Positions 1-8,687 of a stretch of DNA of 54,157 bases are shown here, in pieces. Both the position numbers and the translations under genes were made by a program. Source of the stretch: Aedoeadaptatus coxii (GTDB taxonomy: Bacteria > Bacillota > Clostridia > Tissierellales > Peptoniphilaceae); NCBI RefSeq assembly GCF_001553115.1, contig NZ_KQ960178.1:43042-97198 (forward strand), read 5' to 3'. A model generated the notes under the pieces. The model was not told where the DNA came from and ran no database searches. It saw nothing but the letters and a program-made list of their open reading frames with translations. Each line of letters begins with the position of its first letter. Position 1 is the stretch's first letter.

Positions 1-21
1 GACAATAGAATAAATAAAACG

Positions 22-51
22 AACTCTCGCAAGCTTTGCGGGAGTTTTTAT
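22..51 (+). terminator. Terminator of a gene upstream of the window
   Basis: An 11-bp stem (22-32 with 36-46, one G-T pair, 3-base loop) runs into a T-rich tract. It probably ends a plus-strand gene lying before the window and separates it from serC. Confidence 0.75.
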
Positions 52-97
52 TTGGCAAAAATCGATGAGTTTCTACAAATATATTTCCGCGAGGTGA

Positions 98-126
98 TTG
101 TAAGATTCTAAAATCAGGCGTATAAT
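98..126 (+). promoter_or_regulatory. Sigma-A promoter of serC-serA
   Basis: TTGTAA (98-103), a 17-base spacer and a perfect TATAAT (121-126) lie about 65 bases before the serC start. No T-box or other leader structure is visible. Confidence 0.8.
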
Positions 127-191
127 GATGAAATACCATTCATAATTTAGAACGGTAAAGCAAGAAAATGTTTTTTAATCAGGAGGTTACC

Positions 192-1277
192 ATGGAAAGA
201 GTTTTTAATTTTTCTGCAGGGCCGTCGACGCTCCCCGTCGAGGTTTTGGAAAAAGCATCTAAAGACATGATGAACTTTAACGGTAGCGGCATGTCCGTAA
301 TGGAAATGAGCCATCGAAGTTCAGAATACGGCGCGATCCAAGCGGATGCCAAGGCTTCCCTTCGATCTCTTCTTTCATTGGACGAAAACCACGACGTCTT
401 ATTTTTACAAGGCGGCGGTTCTTTGCAATTCACAATGATTCCCTTAAATTTACTCTCTGAAGAAGATTCAGCATCCTACGTAATCTCCGGCTCCTGGGCG
501 AAAAAAGCCTATCAAGAAGCTGAGAAGCTGCGAAAGGTAAATGTCATGTCGTCTTCGGAAGAAGACGGCTTTTCTTATTTTCCGGAAATTTCCGCCGACA
601 AGATGAAGCCCACGGACAAATACATTTACACCTGTGTCAACAATACGATTTACGGCACGCGCCTCGCCCCTGAAAAATTAGCATCAGTAGACGCCACCTT
701 GGTCTGCGATATGTCGTCGAATATTTTGACGGAATCCTACGATTTTAATAAACCCGGCCTTATTTTTGCCGGCGCGCAAAAAAATCTCGGCGCCAGCGGC
801 GTGACCGTCGTCGTCTTAAATAAAGAGCTCCTCGCTACAAAAGAAGGGGAACTCCCCACCATGCTCGATTACAGAACCCATATTGAAAAAGACTCCATGT
901 TCAACACGCCCCCTTGCTACAATATTTACATTTGCGGCTTGGTTCTGGATTGGGTGAAACGCATGGGCGGCGTCTCCGCCATGGAAGCGCGAAACAAGGA
1001 AAAGGCGAAACTTTTGTACGACACCATCGACAACAGCGCGCTCTTTAAAAACAACATTCCCGAAGGGGATCGTTCCCTTACGAATATCGTCTTCGTCACG
1101 GGATCGAAGGATCTGGACGCCGAATTTGTAAAAGGCGCCAAGGAAAAAGGCATCGTCAATATCAAAGGCCACCGAAGCGTCGGCGGCATGCGGGCAAGTC
1201 TTTATAACGCCATGGAACTTGAGGGTGTTAAGCGACTTGTAGATTATATGAAGGAGTTTGAACGAAACAATGGCTGA
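192..1277 (+). CDS. serC: Phosphoserine aminotransferase
   Basis: Pyridoxal-phosphate aminotransferase that makes 3-phosphoserine from 3-phosphohydroxypyruvate and glutamate, the second step of serine synthesis in the cytoplasm. The N-terminus (RVFNFSAGPSTLP) is the family signature, and the AGAQKNLGASG segment carries the lysine that binds the cofactor. The protein is 361 residues long, the usual length. I chose the ATG at 192 because AGGAGG lies at 181-186; the frame stays open upstream to an ATG at 168, but that has no ribosome-binding site and sits before the Shine-Dalgarno sequence. serA overlaps the end of the gene, so the two are translationally coupled and transcribed from the promoter at 98-126. 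Confidence 0.96.
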   Translation: MERVFNFSAGPSTLPVEVLEKASKDMMNFNGSGMSVMEMSHRSSEYGAIQADAKASLRSLLSLDENHDVLFLQGGGSLQFTMIPLNLLSEEDSASYVISGSWAKKAYQEAEKLRKVNVMSSSEEDGFSYFPEISADKMKPTDKYIYTCVNNTIYGTRLAPEKLASVDATLVCDMSSNILTESYDFNKPGLIFAGAQKNLGASGVTVVVLNKELLATKEGELPTMLDYRTHIEKDSMFNTPPCYNIYICGLVLDWVKRMGGVSAMEARNKEKAKLLYDTIDNSALFKNNIPEGDRSLTNIVFVTGSKDLDAEFVKGAKEKGIVNIKGHRSVGGMRASLYNAMELEGVKRLVDYMKEFERNNG

Positions 1278-2457
1278 CTTTATTACTGATCAAAAGAAAA
1301 CCTATAAAATAAAAACCATTAATAATATTTCCGAAGAAGGGCTTAAGCTTTTGCCGGATAATTTTATCGCCGGGCCCGATATTGAAGATCCCGATGCGAT
1401 TCTCGTAAGAAGTGCCGATCTTCACGATTACGAATTTACGAAAAATGTGCGCTTTATCGGAAGAGCCGGCGCGGGGGTCAACAATATTCCCGTGGATCGC
1501 TGCTCGGAACTTGGCATCGTCGTCAGCAAGGCGCCGGGAGCCAATGCCAATGGCGTCAAAGAATTGGCGCTTACGGCGCTCCTCTTAGCGTCGAGAGATG
1601 TTTTAGGCGGCATCGACTGGGTGCGCAATTACGGAAAAGACGATATTGCAAAAGCCGTGGAAAGCAATAAAAAGCGTTTTGCAGGACCGGAACTTATGGG
1701 GAAAACCCTGGGGATTATCGGTCTCGGCGCTACCGGGCGCAGAGTGGCGAAAATGGGTATCGACATGGGCATGGACGTCTACGGCTACGATCCCTTTCTT
1801 TCCATTGGAAATGCCCTTCACCTGGACACGCGGGTCAATGTAGTGGAGGATGCGAAAGATCTTTTTAAAGTATGCGATTACATTACCATCCACATTCCCT
1901 ACACGCCGGATACGAAAAATTTCGTAGGGGAAGAACTCCTTTCCGTGGCAAAAGACGGCGTGCGCCTTATTAACATTGCCCGAGGCGGCCTCGTGGATTT
2001 AAAAGTGCTTAGAAACTATTTGGAATCGGGAAAAGTGGCGAAATACGTAGTGGATTTCCCCGATCCCGAGTCCGTTACCCTTCCCAACACCATTAACATT
2101 CCCCACTTAGGCGCCTCCACGCCTGAGAGTGAAGAAAATTCGGCGAAGATGGTGGTGCGCCAAGCGGTAGATTACCTCACCAACGGCAACATTCGCTACT
2201 CCGTCAACTTCCCCGACAGCAACATGGGCACCTGCAAGAGCGTGGCGCGGGTGACGGTCAATCACCGCAACATTCCCAATATGATCGGTCAAATTACGGC
2301 GGTGCTTGCGGAAGAACATATTAACATCGCCAATCTTTTGAACCGCCACCGCACGGAATGGGCGTGCACCATGATCGACGTCGACTCCCCGGTGAACGAA
2401 GCGTTACGGGAAAAAATCCTCGCCATCGACGGCGTGGTGCGCGTGCGCTTTTTATAA
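1270..2457 (+). CDS. serA: D-3-phosphoglycerate dehydrogenase
   Basis: NAD-dependent dehydrogenase that oxidises 3-phosphoglycerate to 3-phosphohydroxypyruvate, the first step of serine synthesis. It shows the D-2-hydroxyacid dehydrogenase architecture: a catalytic half, a Rossmann half with GLGATGRRVAKMG, the IARGGLVD strand, an active-site histidine in NIPHLGASTPES, and a C-terminal ACT domain (about residues 320-395) that in this family senses serine. The ACT domain is directly attached, as in the short form of about 395 residues. The ATG at 1270 overlaps the serC stop by 8 bases; a TTG at 1258 in the same frame is too close to the AAGGAG at 1251-1256. The order serC-serA matches the pathway. 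Confidence 0.95.
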   Translation: MADFITDQKKTYKIKTINNISEEGLKLLPDNFIAGPDIEDPDAILVRSADLHDYEFTKNVRFIGRAGAGVNNIPVDRCSELGIVVSKAPGANANGVKELALTALLLASRDVLGGIDWVRNYGKDDIAKAVESNKKRFAGPELMGKTLGIIGLGATGRRVAKMGIDMGMDVYGYDPFLSIGNALHLDTRVNVVEDAKDLFKVCDYITIHIPYTPDTKNFVGEELLSVAKDGVRLINIARGGLVDLKVLRNYLESGKVAKYVVDFPDPESVTLPNTINIPHLGASTPESEENSAKMVVRQAVDYLTNGNIRYSVNFPDSNMGTCKSVARVTVNHRNIPNMIGQITAVLAEEHINIANLLNRHRTEWACTMIDVDSPVNEALREKILAIDGVVRVRFL

Positions 2458-2465
2458 GGTGTATT

Positions 2466-3692
2466 ATGGTTAAAATCAGAGCATTTCGAGCCGTTCGGCC
2501 AAAAAATGAGTACGCAAAAGAAGTAGCCGCCCTTCCCTACGATGTCTTTTCCGTAGCCGAGGCGCGGGAAGAAATTCGCCGCCATCCGAAATCCTTCCTT
2601 CAAGTGGATCTTCCGGAAGCCACTGTTGAAGGAGAAGTGGAAGGTTCGGTTAATAAAATCGGGAAGCAACATTTCGATCGGATGCAAGAAGAAGGCCTTT
2701 TTTACAGAGAAGAGGCCCCTTGCCTTTACGTCTACGAATTGGAGCGAGACGGATACAGACAGCGGGGTTTAATGTGCCTCGCTTCCGTGGACGATTATCT
2801 CGACGATAAGATAAAAAAACACGAAAAGACCCGGAGGGAAAAAGAAGAAAATCGCGTGGACCACATCGACACGTTGGACGCCCAAACCGGCCCTATCTTT
2901 TTAACCTATCGTAATCAAAAGGCAATCGACGCCTTAATCGACGAGGCGATGAAAAAAGAGCCCCTGGCCTTTACCACAGATGACGACACGACTCATCGCC
3001 TGTGGACGATTGACGATGGGTCTGTCATTGGCGAGATCGTGGAAAACTTTAAATCCCTGGATGCTCTTTACATCGCCGACGGACATCACCGCTCCGCATC
3101 GGCGGTGCGCGTCGGCGAAATGCGCCGAAAAGCCTACGGACCCGGGAACGACGAAACCCCTTACAATTACTTTATGGCCATCGTCTATCCGGCGGAAGAA
3201 TTAAAGGTTTACGATTACAATCGAGTGGTGGCCGATTTAAACGGCCTCACCTTAGAGGAATTTCTCGAAAAAATCGGCGACAACTTTTCGGTAGAAGAAG
3301 AAAAAGCCGAAGTCCATCCCCGTGAAAAAGGCGAGTTCGGCATGTTTGTCGACGGCAAATGGTATCGCCTCCGCTACAAGGGCGAGGCCATCGACGATGT
3401 GATCGAAGGCTTGGACGTTTCCATTTTGCAAAACTTTTTGCTCGCCCCGGTTTTGGGGATCGGCGATCCGAGAAGCGATAAACGCATCGATTTCGTCGGC
3501 GGCGTGCGCGGATTAAAAGAGCTGGAGCGGCGCGTAAAAGAGGATATGACCGTGGCCTTTTCCATGTTCCCCACGTCTTTAGACGATTTAATGGTCGTGG
3601 CCGACGCCGGCAAAGTCATGCCGCCGAAATCTACTTGGTTTGAACCGAAACCGAGAAGCGGCCTGTTTATTCATCCTTTAGAAACGAAGTAG
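2466..3692 (+). CDS. DUF1015 family protein, serine-locus associated
   Basis: A 408-residue cytoplasmic protein of the DUF1015 family (PF06245). The start ATG follows AAGGTG by a few bases and lies 8 bases after the serA stop, so it is the third gene of the serine operon. Visible conserved features are the N-terminal FRAVRPKNEYAKEVAALPYD segment, the DGHHR motif near residue 205 (ADGHHRSASA) and the RIDFVGG region near the C-terminus. DUF1015 genes commonly sit beside serA/serC in Clostridia. The family is related to SbnI/SerK-type serine kinases, so free serine phosphorylation is a reasonable inference, but no sequence evidence here proves the reaction. A frame open upstream to 2358 lies inside serA and is not the start. 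Confidence 0.85.
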   Translation: MVKIRAFRAVRPKNEYAKEVAALPYDVFSVAEAREEIRRHPKSFLQVDLPEATVEGEVEGSVNKIGKQHFDRMQEEGLFYREEAPCLYVYELERDGYRQRGLMCLASVDDYLDDKIKKHEKTRREKEENRVDHIDTLDAQTGPIFLTYRNQKAIDALIDEAMKKEPLAFTTDDDTTHRLWTIDDGSVIGEIVENFKSLDALYIADGHHRSASAVRVGEMRRKAYGPGNDETPYNYFMAIVYPAEELKVYDYNRVVADLNGLTLEEFLEKIGDNFSVEEEKAEVHPREKGEFGMFVDGKWYRLRYKGEAIDDVIEGLDVSILQNFLLAPVLGIGDPRSDKRIDFVGGVRGLKELERRVKEDMTVAFSMFPTSLDDLMVVADAGKVMPPKSTWFEPKPRSGLFIHPLETK

Positions 3693-3699
3693 AAAAAAG

Positions 3700-3736
3700 A
3701 ATCCCCCTTTCCTACATGGAGAGGGGGATTTTTGCG
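3700..3736. terminator. Bidirectional terminator between DUF1015 and SLH-CAP genes
   Basis: A GC-rich stem AATCCCCCT / AGGGGGATT with A-runs on the left and T-runs on the right lies between two convergent genes and can serve both. Confidence 0.85.
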
Positions 3737-3737
3737 T

Positions 3738-4871
3738 TTATTTGTAAAAACTCATGGCGGCGACGAGAATGCCCGTGTTCGGGTAGTTTTTATCGCCGTA
3801 GGTTGCTCCCGCGTAATTTTCGCAGGCCATAAAGCGGTAATCGGGATCTAAAAGGTTGGCGCGGTGGCTCGGGCTCGCCATCCACAGGCGGAAGGATTCG
3901 GCGGCGAGAAAGTTGGGATCGGCGAGATAGGATCGGTTTTTTTCGTCGCCGTAGGGCAATCCGTACATTAAGAGGTTTTCTCCGATGTGAGGGCGAGGAT
4001 CGAAGGGAAGGTAGCGAAAGGCGGTATAAAAGGGCGTGCCGTTTTGCCGTTTGTGGCGCTTACCTTTGATGCGTATGTCGCCGTATTCCGCCAGCTCTTT
4101 GGCGCGGAGGGTCGTGCCTTTTTGGAGGGAGACCATGTATTGCAAGGGCCTGAGATTGTTTTTTCTCCGCGCATCGTTGACGAGGCGAAGTATTTCTTCC
4201 CGGTAAAGAGTCTTGTCGAAGGAGGTGCCTTCGTTGAATCCCTTCATTTGTTCCAAATAGAGTGTCTTCGGCGAAGGGATGTAGTTTATTTTCCCCCGGG
4301 ATTCGGATGTTGCGTGGGCGTCGTAAAGTGTGGTAAAGACGTGGCGACGCAGAGCAGGTGCATTTGGCGGAAAGGACGCTGCGGAAAATTCCAAAGACTG
4401 TGCGATTTCCATCCAGCCCGTAGGCCAGGGAATGGGCGCAATATCGTCGGAAGTGGTGGCCGGCAATGCCATTAAACAGGCGATTTTTGCCACTTCCCCG
4501 TAGGTTACCGCCCGGTCGGGGCGAAAGCTGCCGTCTTCGTAGCCTGCCAAGAGGGGAAGCCCGTCGTTTTCTTTCAGGGAAAGGGCGTTAATAAAGCCGT
4601 TGGCCCAGTGGCTTTCCCTTACATCGGTGTAAGGGCTTTTTTTCGTTTTCATTCCGTCGGCATCCTCTCGACGATGTTGTAAACTGACGATCACTTTGGC
4701 CAGCTCCCCACGGGTAATGGGGCGATCCAAAGCGAGACCGGTACCGTCGCCTTCTACGATGCGGTTGTCGACGAAGGATTTGATTTTGTCCTCATCCCCC
4801 GTGGTTTTCGCAAAAGCGGGAAGGGGAAGGACGAGGAGAAAAATGAGGGCGAGTAAAAAGAATCGTTTCAA
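3738..4871 (-). CDS. Secreted SLH-CAP domain protein
   Basis: A 377-residue exported protein. Residues 1-21 form a signal peptide ending AFA. Two S-layer-homology repeats follow (about 25-75 and 80-150), the first with TRGE and the second with TYGE where the family norm is TRAE. The C-terminal CAP (SCP/PR1-like) domain occupies about 225-377, with the landmarks HIGENLL and SPSHRANLL. SLH repeats normally anchor proteins to pyruvylated cell-wall polymer; bacterial CAP domains have no single agreed activity. The start is a TTG, six bases after AAGGAG; the only nearby ATG runs straight into a stop. The ribosome-binding site directly follows the T-run of the terminator of the preceding gene, leaving no obvious promoter of its own in the short gap. 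Confidence 0.9.
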   Translation of the reverse strand: MKRFFLLALIFLLVLPLPAFAKTTGDEDKIKSFVDNRIVEGDGTGLALDRPITRGELAKVIVSLQHRREDADGMKTKKSPYTDVRESHWANGFINALSLKENDGLPLLAGYEDGSFRPDRAVTYGEVAKIACLMALPATTSDDIAPIPWPTGWMEIAQSLEFSAASFPPNAPALRRHVFTTLYDAHATSESRGKINYIPSPKTLYLEQMKGFNEGTSFDKTLYREEILRLVNDARRKNNLRPLQYMVSLQKGTTLRAKELAEYGDIRIKGKRHKRQNGTPFYTAFRYLPFDPRPHIGENLLMYGLPYGDEKNRSYLADPNFLAAESFRLWMASPSHRANLLDPDYRFMACENYAGATYGDKNYPNTGILVAAMSFYK

Positions 4872-4882
4872 ATCATGCTCCT

Positions 4883-4908
4883 TAAAAAAGAGCGGCTCGA
4901 AAGCCGCT
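4883..4908 (-). terminator. Terminator of the CNNM/CorC gene
   Basis: A 7-bp GC-rich stem (4891-4897 with 4902-4908, loop CGAA) is followed on the minus strand by a C and six T. It lies in the 41-base gap before the SLH-CAP gene, so that gene may depend partly on read-through. Confidence 0.8.
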
Positions 4909-4912
4909 TGAT

Positions 4913-6241
4913 TTACGCCTTTTCTTCCTCTTCTTCCAAAAGCTTGATTTCCACGCGGGAAATGCGCTTGTCGGAAACGGCGAGGGTGGTGAGGCGAATG
5001 GAATTTTTGTAAAGTACGCTGTGTTTTTTCGTGTCTTCCGGCTCGGGAATAAAGCCTAAAAGTTCGATGGTAAGGCCGGAAATGGTTTCGTGATTTTCGC
5101 TTTCCAGATCGATGTTCAGCTCTTCGTTAATAGTGTTTAGCTCCATCATGCCGTCGGCCACGTAGGTGGAATTATTTACCTTTAAAATCGGCGGCATGTC
5201 GTCGTCGTATTCGTCTTCGATTTCGCCGACGATTTCCTCGACGATGTCTTCGATGGTGACCATGCCGGCGAGTCCGCCGTATTCGTCGATTAAAATGGCC
5301 AGGTAATTTTTCGTGCTCTGCAATTCCTGAAGCAAGCGATCGATATTTTTCGTCTCGGGCACGAAGTAAGGCTTTTTCATGACCTTGTCGATATCGATGG
5401 TTTCGTAATCCTGTTTGGCATATTCCACGAAAAGATCTTTAATGTAAATGGTACCGACGATATTGTCCGGCCCGTCGCGGTAAACGGGGACGCGAGAGTA
5501 GCCGGATTCCAGCATATCCCGAATCATGTTTTTATCGAAATCGTCGTAATCGATCATGTAAAGGGATGTACGCGGGGTCATAATTTCGTAGGCGAGTTTG
5601 TCGTCGAAGGCCATAATATTGACCATCATCACCTCGCCGCTTTCGTTGATGACGCCGTGTTGGTGGCCGACGCGGAGATAGCTTTTAATTTCCTCTTCGC
5701 TAATGTTTTTTTCCACATCTTCGGAATATTTTCCCGTGGCCTTTAAGACGGCGGTAGTGGAAAAGGAGAGAAAGCGAATATAAGGGGAGGCGAGTTTATA
5801 AAACAGGGCGATATATTTTGCAGATTTAAGGGCCGTTTTTTCCGTGTGTTGCAGGGCGACCCGTTTGGGAACGAGTTCCCCGAAGACCATGGTAAGGTAA
5901 GATAAAAACAAGAGGATTACAATAAAGGCGATGGTGTCGCCGTAGGGAATGCCCATGGAGGCGATGTGGTATGCCAAAAGGGCGCTTAAACTTCTCGCCG
6001 CAAGTCCTGCAGAGAAAAATCCCGCCAGGGTCATGCCCACGCGAACGGCGGAAATAAATCGCGTTTGATCTTCCGTCAATCGCAAAAGCGTGGCGGCACG
6101 TTTATCTCCTTCTTCCGCCATGTCCTCGATGCGTTGGCGATTTAAGGACACCATGGCGATTTCCGCAGACGCAAAAAAACCGTGGATAATCGTCAGGGCG
6201 ACGATCAGTAAAAGTTCCGGTACGAGATCGGCAAGTTCCAT
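4913..6241 (-). CDS. CNNM/CorC-type membrane protein with CBS pair
   Basis: A 442-residue protein of the hemolysin C/CorC family, thought to transport magnesium or other divalent cations. It has an N-terminal CNNM (DUF21) membrane domain (about 1-195, several hydrophobic helices), two CBS domains (about 210-335) and a CorC_HlyC domain (about 345-435). The family signatures MTPRTSLYMID, SRVPVYRDGPDNIVGTIYIK and LIDEYGGLAGMVTIEDIVEE are present. The ATG is preceded by AGGAGG. The gene is divergent from the M18 aminopeptidase; a TATAAT box (plus-strand complement near 6272-6277) could serve it but its -35 is weak. Confidence 0.92.
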   Translation of the reverse strand: MELADLVPELLLIVALTIIHGFFASAEIAMVSLNRQRIEDMAEEGDKRAATLLRLTEDQTRFISAVRVGMTLAGFFSAGLAARSLSALLAYHIASMGIPYGDTIAFIVILLFLSYLTMVFGELVPKRVALQHTEKTALKSAKYIALFYKLASPYIRFLSFSTTAVLKATGKYSEDVEKNISEEEIKSYLRVGHQHGVINESGEVMMVNIMAFDDKLAYEIMTPRTSLYMIDYDDFDKNMIRDMLESGYSRVPVYRDGPDNIVGTIYIKDLFVEYAKQDYETIDIDKVMKKPYFVPETKNIDRLLQELQSTKNYLAILIDEYGGLAGMVTIEDIVEEIVGEIEDEYDDDMPPILKVNNSTYVADGMMELNTINEELNIDLESENHETISGLTIELLGFIPEPEDTKKHSVLYKNSIRLTTLAVSDKRISRVEIKLLEEEEEKA

Positions 6242-6359
6242 TGAATAAAATCCTCCTTTATGTATATACGATTATACCCTGAAAAAGGGGAATGTGTAGG
6301 AAATATCGTGGAACGGGAGAATTTTTTGCTATACAATGGAAAAAGAGAAAGGAGAGACT

Positions 6360-7619
6360 ATGGAGATTCAAAAGTTTATAGACTTTATTGACAAAAGCCC
6401 CACCTCTTATCAGGTGGCGCGCCATTTTATAGAAGAGGCCAAAGGGTTTACCATGTTGCGCCCGGAAGATACCTGGAAATTGGAAGAGGGAAAAGGATAC
6501 AGCCTCGTCGTCGACGACGGCGGCGTCTTGCTTTTCCGCTTGGGTAGTTTGAACGACGATGAACTTGCCTTTAAGGCGGTACTGAGCCACACGGACAGCC
6601 CTCTTTTGAAATTACTGCCCGGCGGCGTACACGACATCGACGGCGGCGTGCGTTTCGACGTGGAACCTTACGGCGCCATTATTCGGTCCACGTGGTTGGA
6701 TCGCCCCCTTTCCTTAGCCGGTCGCGTTCTCGTAGAAGAGGACGGGGTAAAGAGTATTCCCGTGGATTTCGGATATGCCCTCGCGACGATCCCCAATCTT
6801 GCGCCCCATCTTCACCGGGAAGTGAATACAGGTCACGTGTACGAACCGGGAAAGGATCTCGTGCCCCTCGGTGGCGAAAGTTTGAAAGACGGGGGATTTT
6901 TGAAAGAGCTCGCTAATGTGGCAGGCGTCAAAGAGGATGGGATTTTAGATTACGATCTTTATTTTTACGCCATGGAAAAGGCCGAAGCTATCGGCAAAAA
7001 CGGCGAATGGCTTTCCGCTCCCCGTTTGGATAATCTCGCCACGGCCTACCCGGCTTTTTGCGCTCTCCTCGACGGAAAGCCGTCGAAGGCGACGACCATG
7101 CTTTACATTACGGACAACGAAGAAGTGGGCAGCTTGACGAAAAGCGGCGGCGACAGCAGTTTTTTTGCCAATGTGTTAAAGCGAATCGCCCTCTCCATCG
7201 GGGAAGAAGCTTTTTACCGCGCCCTTTCCCGCAGTTTTTTAATGAGCGCGGATATGGCACATGCCTACCATCCCAATTACGTCAATTTCTCCAACCCCTC
7301 GGCGTCGCCGAAACTCGGGGAAGGGGTGGCCATTAAAACCGGCGCGGCGAGAAGTTACGCCACCCAGGGCCACAGCAGCGCCCGCTTTAAAGCTTTGATG
7401 AAACGACAAAATCTGAAAGTGCAATACTTCGCCAATCCCCACGGGCAACGGGGCGGCTCTACCATCGGGCCTTTAAGCGTGCGCCACGTGGACATCGAGG
7501 CCATCGACGTGGGCATTCCCACATGGGCCATGCATTCCATGAGGGAAGTGGTTCATGTAGAGGATGTAAAGGATTTTTACAGCGCCATGAAGGCATTTTA
7601 CGAAGACGATCGCTTTTAG
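6360..7619 (+). CDS. apeB: M18 family aminopeptidase (aspartyl-aminopeptidase type)
   Basis: A 419-residue cytosolic dizinc aminopeptidase of family M18, which releases N-terminal acidic or other residues from peptides. Metal and catalytic motifs are visible: LSHTDSPLLKL, DNEEVGSLTKSG and SADMAHAYHPN, with a final GQRGGSTIGP and MHSMREV. The length is normal. I chose the ATG at 6360, which has AAAGGAG about 6 bases ahead, rather than an upstream in-frame ATG at 6336 without a ribosome-binding site. It opens a six-gene colinear run that ends at the ISL3 remnant. Confidence 0.93.
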   Translation: MEIQKFIDFIDKSPTSYQVARHFIEEAKGFTMLRPEDTWKLEEGKGYSLVVDDGGVLLFRLGSLNDDELAFKAVLSHTDSPLLKLLPGGVHDIDGGVRFDVEPYGAIIRSTWLDRPLSLAGRVLVEEDGVKSIPVDFGYALATIPNLAPHLHREVNTGHVYEPGKDLVPLGGESLKDGGFLKELANVAGVKEDGILDYDLYFYAMEKAEAIGKNGEWLSAPRLDNLATAYPAFCALLDGKPSKATTMLYITDNEEVGSLTKSGGDSSFFANVLKRIALSIGEEAFYRALSRSFLMSADMAHAYHPNYVNFSNPSASPKLGEGVAIKTGAARSYATQGHSSARFKALMKRQNLKVQYFANPHGQRGGSTIGPLSVRHVDIEAIDVGIPTWAMHSMREVVHVEDVKDFYSAMKAFYEDDRF

Positions 7620-7639
7620 TTGCAGAAAGAGAGGCAGTT

Positions 7640-8680
7640 GTGAGACGACATGGTAACAATTGGTTAAAGGGCGCCTTGGCCGCAGGGGCTGTTCTCCCTC
7701 AGCTGGCGCGCAAAATGGATAAGGTGCGCACGGACAAAGCGTACTACCGCTGGATCGAAGAGGGCATGAAGGACGACGCCGTTTTTTTAAGTGTAAACGA
7801 CGGGCGGGAAGAGGGCATTTATCTTTCCGCCGTAGACGGTTTGCCCCTGGCCTTTACCATTATGAAAGCGGAAAATCCGAAAGGGCTCGTGCAAATTATT
7901 CACGGCGCTCAGGAACACAGAGGATATTATTTGGAGTTTGCCGAAAACTTGGCCAAGGCGGGCTACACGGTCTTTCTTTCCGACAACCGAGGCCACGGCG
8001 ATTCCGTGTCGGAAGATCATCCCCGAGGCTATATTTCCTCAATCGACGACTTGCTCCTGGATCAGTACACGCTGACGGTGTATTTTAAACGCCGCTTTCC
8101 CGGACTTCCCATCACTCTTTTCGGCCATTCCTTCGGCTCTTTAATCGCGAGAAATTATATTATGGATCACGACGACATGATCGACAAATTAATTTTAACG
8201 GGGGTCGTCTGCTATCCTCCCTCGGCAAAACTCGGGCTGGCCGCGGGCAATATCGAGCGCTTTTTTACTAATGGCAAGCGAAGAGGCGCCTTGGTGACCT
8301 TAATGGATTCAAAGACCAAGGCGGCCTTAAATACCATCAGCAACAATCCGGAGTTTTTAAATTCCTTTAAGGGCGATAGAAAACTCGTGAGCCATTACCT
8401 GAACGGCGGCGCCATGGCCATTTGGGAAGCGGCGAGCCGATTAAAAGATTACAGGCGTTATAAAGTGAAAAATCCCGATCTCTCCGTCCTCGCTTTAAAC
8501 GGATCGGAAGATCCTTTAACGGGCGGCGTGGAAGGCCTTACGGATACGGCGAAAACTTTTTATAATTTGGGGTATAAAGATTACGAAAACCGAGTATTCT
8601 CCCTTATGAAACACGACCTGCTCCACGAGGAGGCAACAGAGTATGTGATGAAGGATATCATCGGCTTTTTAGAAAGGTGA
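7640..8680 (+). CDS. Alpha/beta hydrolase, monoacylglycerol-lipase type
   Basis: A 346-residue serine hydrolase with a lysophospholipase-like (Hydrolase_4) fold. The nucleophile elbow GHSFGS lies near residue 175, an oxyanion segment HGAQEHRGYY near 100, and an aspartate in NGSEDPLTGG and a histidine in MKHDLLHE complete the likely triad. The start is GTG, with GAGAGG just upstream; a longer frame begins inside apeB. The N-terminus is hydrophobic and may be a membrane association segment rather than a cleaved signal. The substrate is unknown. It lies 20 bases after apeB and 7 bases before the M20 gene. Confidence 0.85.
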   Translation: MRRHGNNWLKGALAAGAVLPQLARKMDKVRTDKAYYRWIEEGMKDDAVFLSVNDGREEGIYLSAVDGLPLAFTIMKAENPKGLVQIIHGAQEHRGYYLEFAENLAKAGYTVFLSDNRGHGDSVSEDHPRGYISSIDDLLLDQYTLTVYFKRRFPGLPITLFGHSFGSLIARNYIMDHDDMIDKLILTGVVCYPPSAKLGLAAGNIERFFTNGKRRGALVTLMDSKTKAALNTISNNPEFLNSFKGDRKLVSHYLNGGAMAIWEAASRLKDYRRYKVKNPDLSVLALNGSEDPLTGGVEGLTDTAKTFYNLGYKDYENRVFSLMKHDLLHEEATEYVMKDIIGFLER

Positions 8681-8687
8681 TGATTTT

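Noticed and set aside
2358-2465. Upstream extension of the DUF1015 frame
   Set aside because: It lies entirely within serA and lacks a start signal; the ATG at 2466 has one.
4913-6241. Hemolysin function for the CorC-like protein
   Set aside because: The old hemolysin label comes from distant relatives; the CNNM-CBS-CorC layout indicates a cation transport role.
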